A DNA stretch of 36,252 nucleotides from Gammaproteobacteria bacterium (GTDB taxonomy: Bacteria > Pseudomonadota > Gammaproteobacteria > DSM-16500), in the NCBI GenBank assembly GCA_021324335.1, contig JAJPJH010000034.1:1-36252 (forward strand), given 5' to 3'. The notes beneath the pieces are model-generated. The model ran no database searches. It saw nothing but the letters and a program-made list of their open reading frames with translations, and was not told where the DNA came from. Position numbers and translations under genes: made by a program. Of the stretch, positions 1-7,865 are shown one piece after another. How positions within the stretch are numbered: position 1 is the first letter of the stretch; the number at the start of each line of letters is the position of its first letter.

Positions 1-647
1 AGTGGGTTAAAATCATACGTCCTTCCATCTGACTCTGTAATCGCGATACATGCTCTATGGGGATCAGCACCTTTTAATACTAAGTATTTAACAGCCTCTA
101 AACCGCCTCTGCCACTGTAATAAATCAGCAATTTATCCATATTCTTTAAATCATTTCCATATTTCCGCAAATACGCTTCTGCCTCAATCGCAAAATACAA
201 ATTCAATTTTTCGATTTTATCTTCATTAGAGAACGGGATATGCAATTCTTTCAATTTAGTTACGACAGGACTTATTTTTGATAGATATTCGCTATCCTCT
301 GTGTCACTGGCATACCCTATATTCGCGTTATCTCCTATATCAGCACCAAAATCGGCATCAGGAACCTCAATAAGCTCATGCATTTCTATTAATTGCTCAT
401 CTAGTTGTTTTTGCTGAAAGCAGCTGGCGAAATGAGTAGTCCATGCTAAGTCAAATTTTTGCTTATAACTTTCTCCTCCTTCGATAGCTATTCTGTGTCT
501 AAATAAATTTTTTAATAGACGTTCATAATATATATCTTTTGTAAGGTTACACCATAATTTAGAAACTCGAAGAGTAGTATAGGGAGGAGTTGAAAAAAAT
601 AGAATGTTTCTTTGGAGTTCAGGTGAAAGTTTTGTAATCTCTGTCAT
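1..647 (-). CDS. F-box-like/ankyrin protein, partial (3' end outside window)
   Basis: I translated this by hand: the frame is open from an ATG at 645-647 to the window edge, about 215 residues, with the C-terminus missing. A GAGGAAA sequence lies just upstream of the start. Residues 6-45 fit a degenerate F-box: Leu-Ser-Pro-Glu-Leu, then VSKLWCNLT with the conserved Trp. A linker follows, then an ankyrin-like unit reading GGLEAVKYLVLKGADP. It is a clear paralog of the next gene upstream (867-2288): both have an LAW...F..CF motif and an almost identical segment AEAYLRKYGN...KNMDKLLIYYSG. F-box plus ankyrin is the architecture of Legionella AnkB-type effectors, which dock on host SCF ubiquitin ligases. 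That role is inferred here. No signal peptide is present, so any export would need a contact-dependent secretion system. Confidence 0.8.
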   Translation of the reverse strand, partial: MTEITKLSPELQRNILFFSTPPYTTLRVSKLWCNLTKDIYYERLLKNLFRHRIAIEGGESYKQKFDLAWTTHFASCFQQKQLDEQLIEMHELIEVPDADFGADIGDNANIGYASDTEDSEYLSKISPVVTKLKELHIPFSNEDKIEKLNLYFAIEAEAYLRKYGNDLKNMDKLLIYYSGRGGLEAVKYLVLKGADPHRACIAITESDGRTYDFNP

Positions 648-824
648 TTTATATTTCCTCAATTTTATAATTATCTAAGTTGACAATGCACAAACTGGTC
701 ACGTTTCACATGATGCAGGAACAAACGGAAATTGTCTAGTATAACGACGGAGATTTATCCTCTCCTTTTCATTTGTATAAAATAAATGTCGGAATAAAGA
801 CGCTAGAGCAGATGCAGAATGATC

Positions 825-853
825 GCGAGCCTTGCATTTGTTGCAAAGCCCGC
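825..853. terminator. Inverted repeat between the two F-box/ankyrin genes
   Basis: A 12-bp stem with two mismatches (GCGAGCCTTGCA pairing with TGCAAAGCCCGC) surrounds a 5-base loop. It starts 14 bases beyond the stop codon of the 867-2288 gene. On the plus strand it is followed by ATGTTTTT, like an intrinsic terminator, but no gene reads into it from that side. On the minus strand, where the upstream gene ends, there is no U-run after the stem. It may act as an RNA 3'-end stabiliser or a weak terminator. Direction is uncertain. Confidence 0.4.
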
Positions 854-866
854 ATGTTTTTGCCTA

Positions 867-2288
867 TTACCATTTAGGCTTTTTTGATTGGTGCTCCTCC
901 AATTTATTTTCTATATCCTTTACCGATTTTTTCCATTCTGCTTCCTCTGGCAGCTGAAAAGCAGCTATTGATTCTTTCAATGCAGGATTTTGTTCGACTT
1001 TTAACAATGCATTTTCTTCTGCAGACTGAAAAGCACCTATTATAGGTTTATAATAATATTTTATAAGAGAGCTGCGAAATTCCTCTGGTGTCTTACCGAG
1101 TTCGAGTTCCTTAACTATTGCCTCATTTATTGCATCAACACTAGACCTAGCTGATTGCACGATAAAAAGATTAACTGCATTGGATGCTGCTTGAATCGCC
1201 TCCTTCTGGCTAATTATTTTTTCCCATGCTTTATTAAGTTTTTCCTTCGAGATAATATTATTCGACGGAATGACCAGGAAAGTATCAAATAAATTTTTAT
1301 AAAAATTTAGTGCCTCTGATTCAGATAGTATGTATTTTTTTAGACATCTATTTATGAGTTCGCTCTGACGGCGTGTGTATGCTGTAAGAATGTTTCCAAG
1401 TAGAGTGAAAAATTCCTGAATTTCCATCCCTTCAGCTATATTATTTAAGTCTTCAAAGGTAGGGTTAAGACCATGGGCAAGGAGATACTGAATCCTTTCT
1501 TCTTCCACCTTTGGATCATCAATCCCTACAGTATCTACCAGAGCTTCCGATAAAACAGTTTCTCCCCTAGAATTCCTCCAATTAATATCCACACGACACT
1601 CCTCTACGAGATATTTCATAATCGGCAGCCAACCTATCCATGTAGCCATTTGAAGGGGAGTGAGTTTTTCCTTAGCTGTACTACTATTTTGAGTGTAGTG
1701 ACAGAAAACTTTATTGGGATTAGCACCTTTTAATACTAAAAACTTAACTGCTTCTAACCCACCCATCCCACTATAATAAATCAGCAATTTATCCATATTC
1801 TTTAAACTATTTCCATATTTCCGCAAATACGCTTCTGCTTCGATTACAAAAAATAACTCCAGTTCTTCAGTAGAATCCCTGAAAGTAATACCTAATGCCT
1901 TCAAGTTATCTATGACAGGGGTTATCATCGATTGGTAATACTCGGGTTTTCTTGCATTAGGACGCCCATATCCTATACCATCAGCAACACTCCTAGAGGT
2001 AGGATGCATAAGGTCATGGATGCTTTCTAATCGATTAGCCAATTTTCCTTGCAAAAAGCACTTCGCAAAATTTACATCCCAGGCCAGCGTTTGGGCTTCT
2101 CTAAGCCTAATTCTTCCTCTTAATAATTCTCTTAGTGGAGCTTCATACTGCACCTCAGATGTAAGCACATTCCATAATTTACACACTCGCTTAACATTCC
2201 CGTAAGAACGAGGATCCCCTTTCGTGGCAAAAAATAGGATAAATTTATGTACTTCTTCTGCACGAATTAGTTTTCTAGCATCTGTCAT
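867..2288 (-). CDS. F-box-like/ankyrin-repeat protein (putative effector)
   Basis: This 473-residue protein of unknown function starts at an ATG preceded by AGGAG nine bases upstream. Residues 8-50 resemble a degenerate F-box ending in VCKLWNVLTSE (35-45). Three ankyrin-like units follow: about 163-193 (GGLEAVKFLVLKGANPN), 207-237 (LTPLQMATWIGW, then MKYLVEE...DINWR) and 240-275 (RGETVLSEAL, then IQYLLAHGLNP). The remaining 200 residues look alpha-helical and end in two related units of about 24 residues (417-440 and 441-465, both reading I-x-A-F-Q-x-x-E-E). There is no signal peptide or membrane segment. It is a tandem paralog of the truncated gene at 1-647. F-box plus ankyrin proteins are typical Dot/Icm effectors in Legionella; that this is one is inferred from architecture only. 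A plain ankyrin protein with a chance F-box resemblance is the main alternative. Confidence 0.8.
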   Translation of the reverse strand: MTDARKLIRAEEVHKFILFFATKGDPRSYGNVKRVCKLWNVLTSEVQYEAPLRELLRGRIRLREAQTLAWDVNFAKCFLQGKLANRLESIHDLMHPTSRSVADGIGYGRPNARKPEYYQSMITPVIDNLKALGITFRDSTEELELFFVIEAEAYLRKYGNSLKNMDKLLIYYSGMGGLEAVKFLVLKGANPNKVFCHYTQNSSTAKEKLTPLQMATWIGWLPIMKYLVEECRVDINWRNSRGETVLSEALVDTVGIDDPKVEEERIQYLLAHGLNPTFEDLNNIAEGMEIQEFFTLLGNILTAYTRRQSELINRCLKKYILSESEALNFYKNLFDTFLVIPSNNIISKEKLNKAWEKIISQKEAIQAASNAVNLFIVQSARSSVDAINEAIVKELELGKTPEEFRSSLIKYYYKPIIGAFQSAEENALLKVEQNPALKESIAAFQLPEEAEWKKSVKDIENKLEEHQSKKPKW

Positions 2289-2459
2289 TTTTTACCACTC
2301 CTTTTTTATAATAAATATTATTTTTATAGTTAGGTTAATCTCACCTTAACCCTTCCAATTTAATATACAACGATCATCTTGAATAATCTTAACTGCTTCC
2401 TTTGCATCATCAGCAAAGACGATTTGTATCTTGATTTTTTTGTGTTGGCTTATAGCAAA

Positions 2460-2474
2460 CCGTTAGTGAAACGG
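2460..2474 (-). terminator. Short hairpin downstream of yjbQ
   Basis: Read on the minus strand, CCGTT and AACGG form a 5-bp stem with a 5-base loop, followed by TTTGCT. It starts five bases past the yjbQ stop, so it could end the long minus-strand operon. The stem is short and the T-tract poor. Confidence 0.3.
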
Positions 2475-2478
2475 AATA

Positions 2479-2892
2479 TTATCCCTGTACTGTGACTGTC
2501 ACTTTTCTATGATGGCTACGTACACGATGTTCCCACAAATAAATTCCCTGCCACGTTCCTAATGCTAATTTCCCATTCGTAATCGGAATCATCAAAAAAC
2601 TCTGTGTTAATACCGTACGCACATGCGATGGCATATCATCAGGCCCTTCAGCCACATGCTGGTAAAGCAGATCGCCATCTGGAACAAGGCGTAACATAAA
2701 CGCTTCTAAATCACGCCTAACTAAATCATCTGCATTTTCGCACAGGATCAGAGACGCACTCGTATGATGAAGAAAAATATGACATAAGCCCATTGTGACA
2801 TTTGCTTGTGCCACACACTGCGTGATGTTATCCGTAATATTAATGATATCGCGTCCTGGCGTGGCAAAATTTAGATGATATTGCGTCAGCAT
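2479..2892 (-). CDS. yjbQ: YjbQ family protein (UPF0047)
   Basis: A 137-residue protein of the YjbQ/UPF0047 family. The family signatures are all present: HHTSASLILCENAD near residues 41-54, DDMPSHVR in the middle and GTWQGIYLWEHR near the C-terminus. The frame extends 13 codons further upstream (to 2931), but alignment with E. coli YjbQ (138 residues) favours the ATG at 2892. That start lies one base after the stop of the SPOR gene, so translational coupling is likely, and no good ribosome binding site is visible. E. coli YjbQ has weak thiamine-phosphate synthase activity, but the physiological role of the family is unsettled. It is the last gene of the minus-strand run. Confidence 0.85.
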   Translation of the reverse strand: MLTQYHLNFATPGRDIINITDNITQCVAQANVTMGLCHIFLHHTSASLILCENADDLVRRDLEAFMLRLVPDGDLLYQHVAEGPDDMPSHVRTVLTQSFLMIPITNGKLALGTWQGIYLWEHRVRSHHRKVTVTVQG

Positions 2893-2893
2893 A

Positions 2894-3868
2894 TTACAAT
2901 GCCAATGGTTTATAACTAATGACAATGCCATGAAGCCGCATTGAACTTTCTAATTGATTTGCTAATGCGTGAGCAGAAGCAAATTTCGTTTCAGGACCAA
3001 CAAAAACACGTGTGCTATTCCCTTCTAGCGTCGCCACTTGCTGGATAAAGGCACGATAACCGCTAGCTCGTAGCTGATTAACAAGACGCAATGCATTCGC
3101 TTTATTCTTAAAACTACCCATCTGTATCACCCACGCTGGGCTCTTTAAGCTAGCTAAGCCATTATTGTTTAGCGGTCCATGAAGAGGAGGTAATTCTTTT
3201 ACTTTCGCTTTATTGGCATGCAGGTGTTTAGCAGAAGAAATCGTCGTATTAGTAGCCAATTGTTTGACTGGCTTTTTCTTTTTAATAGAAGACATCGCCT
3301 TAACAGGTGCCGGCTGTTCTTCTAGCGCTGCTGTTTGCTGCTTCATTTCCTGACTCGTGCTAACAGCCACGGAAGCTGCGGGAGAAAGATCCGCTGCTGG
3401 AACGGCACTCAGTTGAGCAGCTGTTGATGAGGAAGGCACTGCTAATGGCAAAGAGGACGGCTCTGCTGCAGCATGCGGAACGGGAGCAGATGGTTGTACA
3501 TTATTAGAAGGCGCAGTGGGCGCAGTAATAGGTTGTTGGGGGACGGAAGGAGTAGCTGTAGAGGGTTGAGCAGGTGGCGCTGGCGCTAAGGTAGGTTGCT
3601 GATCAGCGGAGACGGGGGAAGGATTCTGGGCATCCGTCGAAGGTGGTGTAGGGTTCTGCATGGGCACAGGAGGCTGGGGCGCAGCTTGGTCGGCTGGCGC
3701 AGGCGGGTTTGCTGCTACTTGAACTGTTTGATCCGGGAAAGGTGGTGCTTTCACCATGGCGGATTCAGTAGGAAGCTCTTTACCACTTTGAAATAGCGGC
3801 AACATAATGATGATTAAGCCAACAACAACGAGAATTCCTAATATTCTTTGTTTGGTTTTTCTTTCCAT
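2894..3868 (-). CDS. dedD: SPOR-domain inner-membrane protein, DedD-like
   Basis: A 324-residue bitopic membrane protein. A basic N-terminus (MERKTKQR) precedes one transmembrane helix at about residues 9-26. A long periplasmic linker rich in Pro, Ala, Gln and Ser spans about 33-200, and a C-terminal SPOR domain runs from 243 to 324 (AWVIQMGSFKNKANALRLV, later TRVFVGP). SPOR domains bind glycan strands stripped of stem peptides at the septum, so a role in cell division like that of DedD is likely. It lies downstream of accD, matching the accD-folC-dedD order of other gammaproteobacteria, but folC is missing here. Assignment to DedD rather than another SPOR protein rests on this position and on the single N-terminal helix. 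Confidence 0.75.
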   Translation of the reverse strand: MERKTKQRILGILVVVGLIIIMLPLFQSGKELPTESAMVKAPPFPDQTVQVAANPPAPADQAAPQPPVPMQNPTPPSTDAQNPSPVSADQQPTLAPAPPAQPSTATPSVPQQPITAPTAPSNNVQPSAPVPHAAAEPSSLPLAVPSSSTAAQLSAVPAADLSPAASVAVSTSQEMKQQTAALEEQPAPVKAMSSIKKKKPVKQLATNTTISSAKHLHANKAKVKELPPLHGPLNNNGLASLKSPAWVIQMGSFKNKANALRLVNQLRASGYRAFIQQVATLEGNSTRVFVGPETKFASAHALANQLESSMRLHGIVISYKPLAL

Positions 3869-3891
3869 GTTATTTACCCCATTAATGATGT

Positions 3892-4752
3892 TTATTTCAC
3901 TTTTTGCTTGGTGAGTTTCGCTAAGAGCCGCGCTACACCATCGCGTAACTCACTACGATGCATAATCATATCAATCGCACCATGTTTTAACAAAAATTCG
4001 CTACGTTGAAAACCTTCCGGTAGTTTTTCGCGTACCGTTTGCTCAATTACTCGCGGGCCAGCAAAACCAATTAAGGCATTAGGTTCTGCGATAATAATAT
4101 CGCCTAACATCGCAAGACTCGCAGAAACACCGCCCATGGTCGGATTCGTTAAAACAGAAATATAAGGAATACCCTGTTCTGATAGTTGCGCTAATGCAGC
4201 ACTCACCTTAGCCATTTGCATCAGGGAAATCAATGCTTCTTGCATACGCATACCACCGCTTGCAGAAAAACAAATGAGAGGAATATGTTGCTCTAAACAC
4301 ACGGTGATAGCACGAACAAAACGCTCACCTGCCGCAGCGCCCATCGAACCGCCAATAAAACCAAATTCAAATGCCACAGCGACTATAGGTAATCCACATA
4401 ATTCACCACGCATCCCCACTACCGCTTCTTTTTCCCCCGTTTCTTTTTGAGCAGCAGCTAAACGATCTTTATATTTCTTCAAGTCCCGGAATTTTAACCT
4501 ATCTTCCGGCCCTACGTCCGCTGCAATTTCAACTATCGTCTGGGGATCTAAGAAATAATTTAACCGCTTACGCGCAGGAAGACGAATATGAAAATCGCAC
4601 TTAGGACAAACTTCTAAATTTCTTTCCAACTCTGTTCGATAGAGGATGGAGCTGCAATTTTCACACTTAGACCACAAGCCCTCCGGAACGCCTTTTTTCG
4701 AATTAGCGCCGGTCCGAATGCGTGATGGTAATAATTTTTTAAACCAACTCAT
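3892..4752 (-). CDS. accD: Acetyl-CoA carboxylase, carboxyltransferase subunit beta
   Basis: AccD, 286 residues, is the beta half of the carboxyltransferase that makes malonyl-CoA, the first committed step of fatty-acid synthesis. The N-terminal zinc ribbon is intact: Cys30, Cys33, Cys49 and Cys52, with the family string [12 protein letters not shown]. The crotonase-fold carboxyltransferase domain follows, with [16 protein letters not shown] and the oxyanion glycines in [10 protein letters not shown]. The frame can be extended 7 codons to a TTG at 4773, but the ATG at 4752 matches the E. coli N-terminus (MSW) and has AAAGGG about ten bases upstream. It lies 30 bases after truA. A gene for synthesis thus sits in the same window as the beta-oxidation genes. 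Confidence 0.95.
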   Translation of the reverse strand: MSWFKKLLPSRIRTGANSKKGVPEGLWSKCENCSSILYRTELERNLEVCPKCDFHIRLPARKRLNYFLDPQTIVEIAADVGPEDRLKFRDLKKYKDRLAAAQKETGEKEAVVGMRGELCGLPIVAVAFEFGFIGGSMGAAAGERFVRAITVCLEQHIPLICFSASGGMRMQEALISLMQMAKVSAALAQLSEQGIPYISVLTNPTMGGVSASLAMLGDIIIAEPNALIGFAGPRVIEQTVREKLPEGFQRSEFLLKHGAIDMIMHRSELRDGVARLLAKLTKQKVK

Positions 4753-4782
4753 TGGGTTACCCTTTATTTGCAAGGTTTTGCA

Positions 4783-5559
4783 TTATATCAAAAATAGTGG
4801 CGAGGATGGAGGAAAAAGATAGGGTTCAGGGTATCGAACCTGGATCAGGTAAAGCCCATCAGGTGGGGCTGTTTCCGCTGCTGCACGCCTATCTCTAGCC
4901 TGTAAGACCTCCTGCATCCAGGAAGGGTCTTTTAAGCCCCCTCCTATCTTCATCAATACGCCCGCAATATTCCGAACCATATGATGTAAAAAAGCATTTG
5001 CCTCAATTTCCAGTACCACAAAATCGCCTTTCCGCTCGACGTTAAACGCTGTCACATTGCGCATGGGGCTTTTTGAATTGCATTGCGAGGAGCGGAATGA
5101 GCTAAAATCTTGCTCTCCCATCAAATAACGCCCTGCCTGCTGCATACGCTCCACATCCAAGGGGTAATAATGCCATGTAGCACGATTAGATAAAATGGCT
5201 GGTCGGATGGGAGTATTAAAAATCACATAGCGATAACGCCTGGCTAAAGCGGAAAACCGGGCGTGGAAACTATAATCGGTCTGCCGTGCCCAGCGCACCA
5301 CAATAGAAGGTGGTAAATGGGAATTCGTTCCCCACACCCATGCATCAATATGGCGTTTGGCGCGGGTATCAAAATGCACCACTTGTCCCGTAGCATGGAC
5401 ACCGGCATCTGTTCGGCCGGCGCAGAAAAGGAAAACCGCTTCATTGGCTACCTTCCCCAAGGCATCTTGTAAGGTCCCCTGCACGGTGGATAAATTACGC
5501 TGTGCTTGCCATCCATAAAAATCTTTTCCGTCATATTCAATACCAAGAGCAATACGCAT
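4783..5559 (-). CDS. truA: tRNA pseudouridine(38-40) synthase TruA
   Basis: TruA, 258 residues, converts uridines 38-40 of the tRNA anticodon stem-loop to pseudouridine. The catalytic Asp51 lies in the motif CAGRTDAGVHA, and the family segments YDGKDFYGWQ (residues 9-18), ARRYRY and FLHHMVRNIAG are present. Length is normal. It starts four bases after the mini-fimV stop, without a clear Shine-Dalgarno sequence, so translation is probably coupled. The order fimV-truA-accD is that of Pseudomonas, although trpF, which lies in between in Pseudomonas, is absent here. Confidence 0.95.
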   Translation of the reverse strand: MRIALGIEYDGKDFYGWQAQRNLSTVQGTLQDALGKVANEAVFLFCAGRTDAGVHATGQVVHFDTRAKRHIDAWVWGTNSHLPPSIVVRWARQTDYSFHARFSALARRYRYVIFNTPIRPAILSNRATWHYYPLDVERMQQAGRYLMGEQDFSSFRSSQCNSKSPMRNVTAFNVERKGDFVVLEIEANAFLHHMVRNIAGVLMKIGGGLKDPSWMQEVLQARDRRAAAETAPPDGLYLIQVRYPEPYLFPPSSPLFLI

Positions 5560-5563
5560 GATG

Positions 5564-5923
5564 TTAGATTAAACCTAATAAATTTTTCGCTTCATTCTGT
5601 TGCGCATAACTCCCTTGCTCAATGACATGTTCCAAAATTTTCTTAGCTAATAATTTCCTGCCTGTTTCAATATAAGCACGTGCTAAATCTAATTGTGTGG
5701 CCATCACATCATCACCTGCAATGGCAGTGATGTCGTGCGAGGTAATCGTTAAAGGAGAATGAGTGGACTTGGTTTCTGCCATTTTTTTACGAGTGTTAAA
5801 TTTATGACGCCGCGATGCGGAAGGTTTTTTGAAAATTAAATATAAGGCAATAACGCAAATCGACCCTAATCCAATCGCAACAGGTAGATTAAAGTAATTT
5901 TCAATAATAAATGATAGTAGCAT
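5564..5923 (-). CDS. Miniature FimV-like protein (C-terminal FimV motif)
   Basis: A 119-residue protein with one N-terminal membrane helix (about 13-31), a basic stretch (KKPSASRRHKFNTRKK) and, at about 70-119, the FimV C-terminal motif: DDVMATQLDLARAYIETG, then AKKILEHVIEQG and EAKNLLGLI. In Pseudomonas, FimV (over 900 residues) lies in exactly this position between asd and truA. It has a periplasmic LysM domain and a large cytoplasmic TPR region ending in this motif. Here only the helix and the cytoplasmic C-terminal motif remain. The start is an ATG three bases after the asd stop, with no obvious Shine-Dalgarno. FimV is a polar hub for type IV pili and twitching; whether this small version keeps that role is unknown. 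It is intact rather than frameshifted, so I treat it as functional. Confidence 0.7.
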   Translation of the reverse strand: MLLSFIIENYFNLPVAIGLGSICVIALYLIFKKPSASRRHKFNTRKKMAETKSTHSPLTITSHDITAIAGDDVMATQLDLARAYIETGRKLLAKKILEHVIEQGSYAQQNEAKNLLGLI

Positions 5924-5926
5924 ACG

Positions 5927-6940
5927 TTATAAAAATCGTTCGATTAAACATTCTGCAATCTGAATCCCATTCAGCGCAGCGCCTTTACGTAAGTTATCCG
6001 CAACAATCCACATGCTTAGCCCCTTTTCATGGGAAATATCTTCACGAACACGGCCTACATATACTAAATCCTTTCCAGCTGCATCTTGAAGCGGTGTGGC
6101 ATATGGTTGAGCGCCGGTAATCAATTTAACGCCTGGCGCCTGAGAAAGCAAATCCAAGGCTTGCTTTACCGTTAGCTTATCTTTAGTTTCAATATGCACG
6201 GCTGCCGCATGCCCGCAAACCACTGGCACGCGAACAGCCGTTGGGTTAATGGCAATGGCACTATCAGCAAAAATTTTCTGCATTTCCCACACGATTTTCA
6301 TTTCTTCCCGAGTATAACCATTTTCTTGAAAATCATCACAATGCGGCAATACATTAAAAGCAATTTGCTGCGGATAAATTTTAGGATGCACAGGTTTATC
6401 AGTAAGCAACTGCTTGGTTTGTTCCATTAACTCCGTCACAGCTTCTTTTCCTGTTCCCGAAACAGATTGATACGTGGCTACATTAATACGTGAAATACCA
6501 ACCGCATCATAAATAGGCTTCAAGCCGACTGCGAGAGGAATGGTATTACAATTGGGATTTGCAATAATACGAGTGTTACGATAACTCGCCAGTGCTTCGA
6601 GATTCACCTCCGGCACTACTAATGGCATATCAGGGTGATAGCGAAAATAGCTGCTTTTATCAATGACGATACTCCCTGCTTGAGCCGCTTTGGGAGCGTA
6701 CACTGACGCTAATTGATTGTTGACACAAAAGAAAGCAAAGTCCGTTAAGCTAAAATCAAAATTAGCTAAGTCATGAATTTTATGAACTTCACCGCGAAAG
6801 TGGCTCACTTTACTTGTCGATTGTTGACTTGCGACAAGATACAGGTTTTTGACAGGAAAATGACGTTCCTCCAACAAAGAAAGGACGGCTGTTCCTACTA
6901 AACCCGTTGCGCCTACGATAGCGACTGAATAATTCGTCAT
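5927..6940 (-). CDS. asd: Aspartate-semialdehyde dehydrogenase
   Basis: Asd, 337 residues, reduces aspartyl phosphate to aspartate semialdehyde, the branch point to lysine and diaminopimelate, threonine and methionine. The Rossmann motif GATGLVG is at 10-16, the catalytic Cys131 in ANPNCNT, and the conserved His244 in VCGHAAAVHIE. Length is typical for the bacterial family. The Pseudomonas locus carries two asd-type genes upstream of fimV (asd and the usg homologue). The intact Cys and His here indicate a true enzyme rather than the Cys-less Usg form. It starts three bases after the alpha/beta-hydrolase gene. Confidence 0.92.
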   Translation of the reverse strand: MTNYSVAIVGATGLVGTAVLSLLEERHFPVKNLYLVASQQSTSKVSHFRGEVHKIHDLANFDFSLTDFAFFCVNNQLASVYAPKAAQAGSIVIDKSSYFRYHPDMPLVVPEVNLEALASYRNTRIIANPNCNTIPLAVGLKPIYDAVGISRINVATYQSVSGTGKEAVTELMEQTKQLLTDKPVHPKIYPQQIAFNVLPHCDDFQENGYTREEMKIVWEMQKIFADSAIAINPTAVRVPVVCGHAAAVHIETKDKLTVKQALDLLSQAPGVKLITGAQPYATPLQDAAGKDLVYVGRVREDISHEKGLSMWIVADNLRKGAALNGIQIAECLIERFL

Positions 6941-6943
6941 TTT

Positions 6944-7852
6944 TTATTCCTCATGCTTAACTTGCTCTGCTTCAACACCTTGCAACCAGACACTGATCGT
7001 CTCGCCCATTATGTCTGGACAGCTTTCTTGAGCAAGATGCAATTCTTCGCCAAGATCAGCGATTTCTAAATTCGGCAAATGCTCTTTCGCCCACATAGCC
7101 GTTGCAATCGTGGTAATAAAACCGGGGACAGAATATAGCAGTAACTTGGGTAAGGAAGACCGCATTAATTTTTTCGAGTAATTTGCAATTAACTGGTCTA
7201 CTTTCGTATGACCTTCACCTTTTGGTAAGTCTTTGAGATATTGCAGGATAGGTTTATTCGCCCCATCTTGAAGGAAAGGTTCCCGATAATAATTCATTTC
7301 TTCATCCGTCAATTGTCGCATCACTTCTTGCGGAATAATTTTATCGACGAAGGAGGTACCATTCATGATTCTATCGGATATATTCATTTCATCTTGTAGG
7401 GCAAGAATTTGCTCTTGGAAGGGTAAAGAAATATCTTGTCCATTTAAAGAGCGTAGAAAAGCTTCGTAAAACACTAACCCTCGGCAATTATCTTCATGCC
7501 GCATAGCATAATCAAAACCAATCACTGAACCCCAGCCATGCAGGACTAAGGTGATATTTTTTAATCCTAAGGTGGCAATGAATTTGTCTATGTATTGAAT
7601 GTGGTCGAAGATCGTATAAGCAATATCCGGTTTATCCGATTTCCCAAAGCCAATTAAATCCGGGGCGATACAGCGCCCTAATGGTGCTAAATGCGGAATA
7701 ATATTACGCCAGACGTAACAGGACATAGGAACGCCATGCAGAAACAGAATAGGCACTCCTGATCCTGCTTCTACATAATGCATTTTCGATCCATATACCT
7801 CAACATAGTTTGAGGGATAAGACAGTTCGCTCGAAATCCCTTTGGCCACCAT
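6944..7852 (-). CDS. Haloalkane dehalogenase-like alpha/beta hydrolase lacking the nucleophile
   Basis: A 302-residue alpha/beta-hydrolase that aligns without gaps, from memory, with Rhodococcus haloalkane dehalogenase DhaA. Shared strings include YVWRNIIPHLAP, CIAPDLIGFGKSDKPD, YREPFL, SLPKLL and PDIMGETISVWL. The acid Glu130, catalytic His272 and halide-side Trp107 are all present. But the nucleophile Asp106 is Gly (LHGWGS, codon GGC at 7535-7537) and the halide-binding Asn41 is Val (HGVPMS). A standard dehalogenase reaction is therefore not expected. The rest of the frame is intact and lies in an operon 13 bases after the GDH gene, so it is probably expressed. It may be a binding protein or a hydrolase with another mechanism. 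No signal peptide is present. Confidence 0.8.
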   Translation of the reverse strand: MVAKGISSELSYPSNYVEVYGSKMHYVEAGSGVPILFLHGVPMSCYVWRNIIPHLAPLGRCIAPDLIGFGKSDKPDIAYTIFDHIQYIDKFIATLGLKNITLVLHGWGSVIGFDYAMRHEDNCRGLVFYEAFLRSLNGQDISLPFQEQILALQDEMNISDRIMNGTSFVDKIIPQEVMRQLTDEEMNYYREPFLQDGANKPILQYLKDLPKGEGHTKVDQLIANYSKKLMRSSLPKLLLYSVPGFITTIATAMWAKEHLPNLEIADLGEELHLAQESCPDIMGETISVWLQGVEAEQVKHEE

Positions 7853-7865
7853 ATCTTATGCTTCC

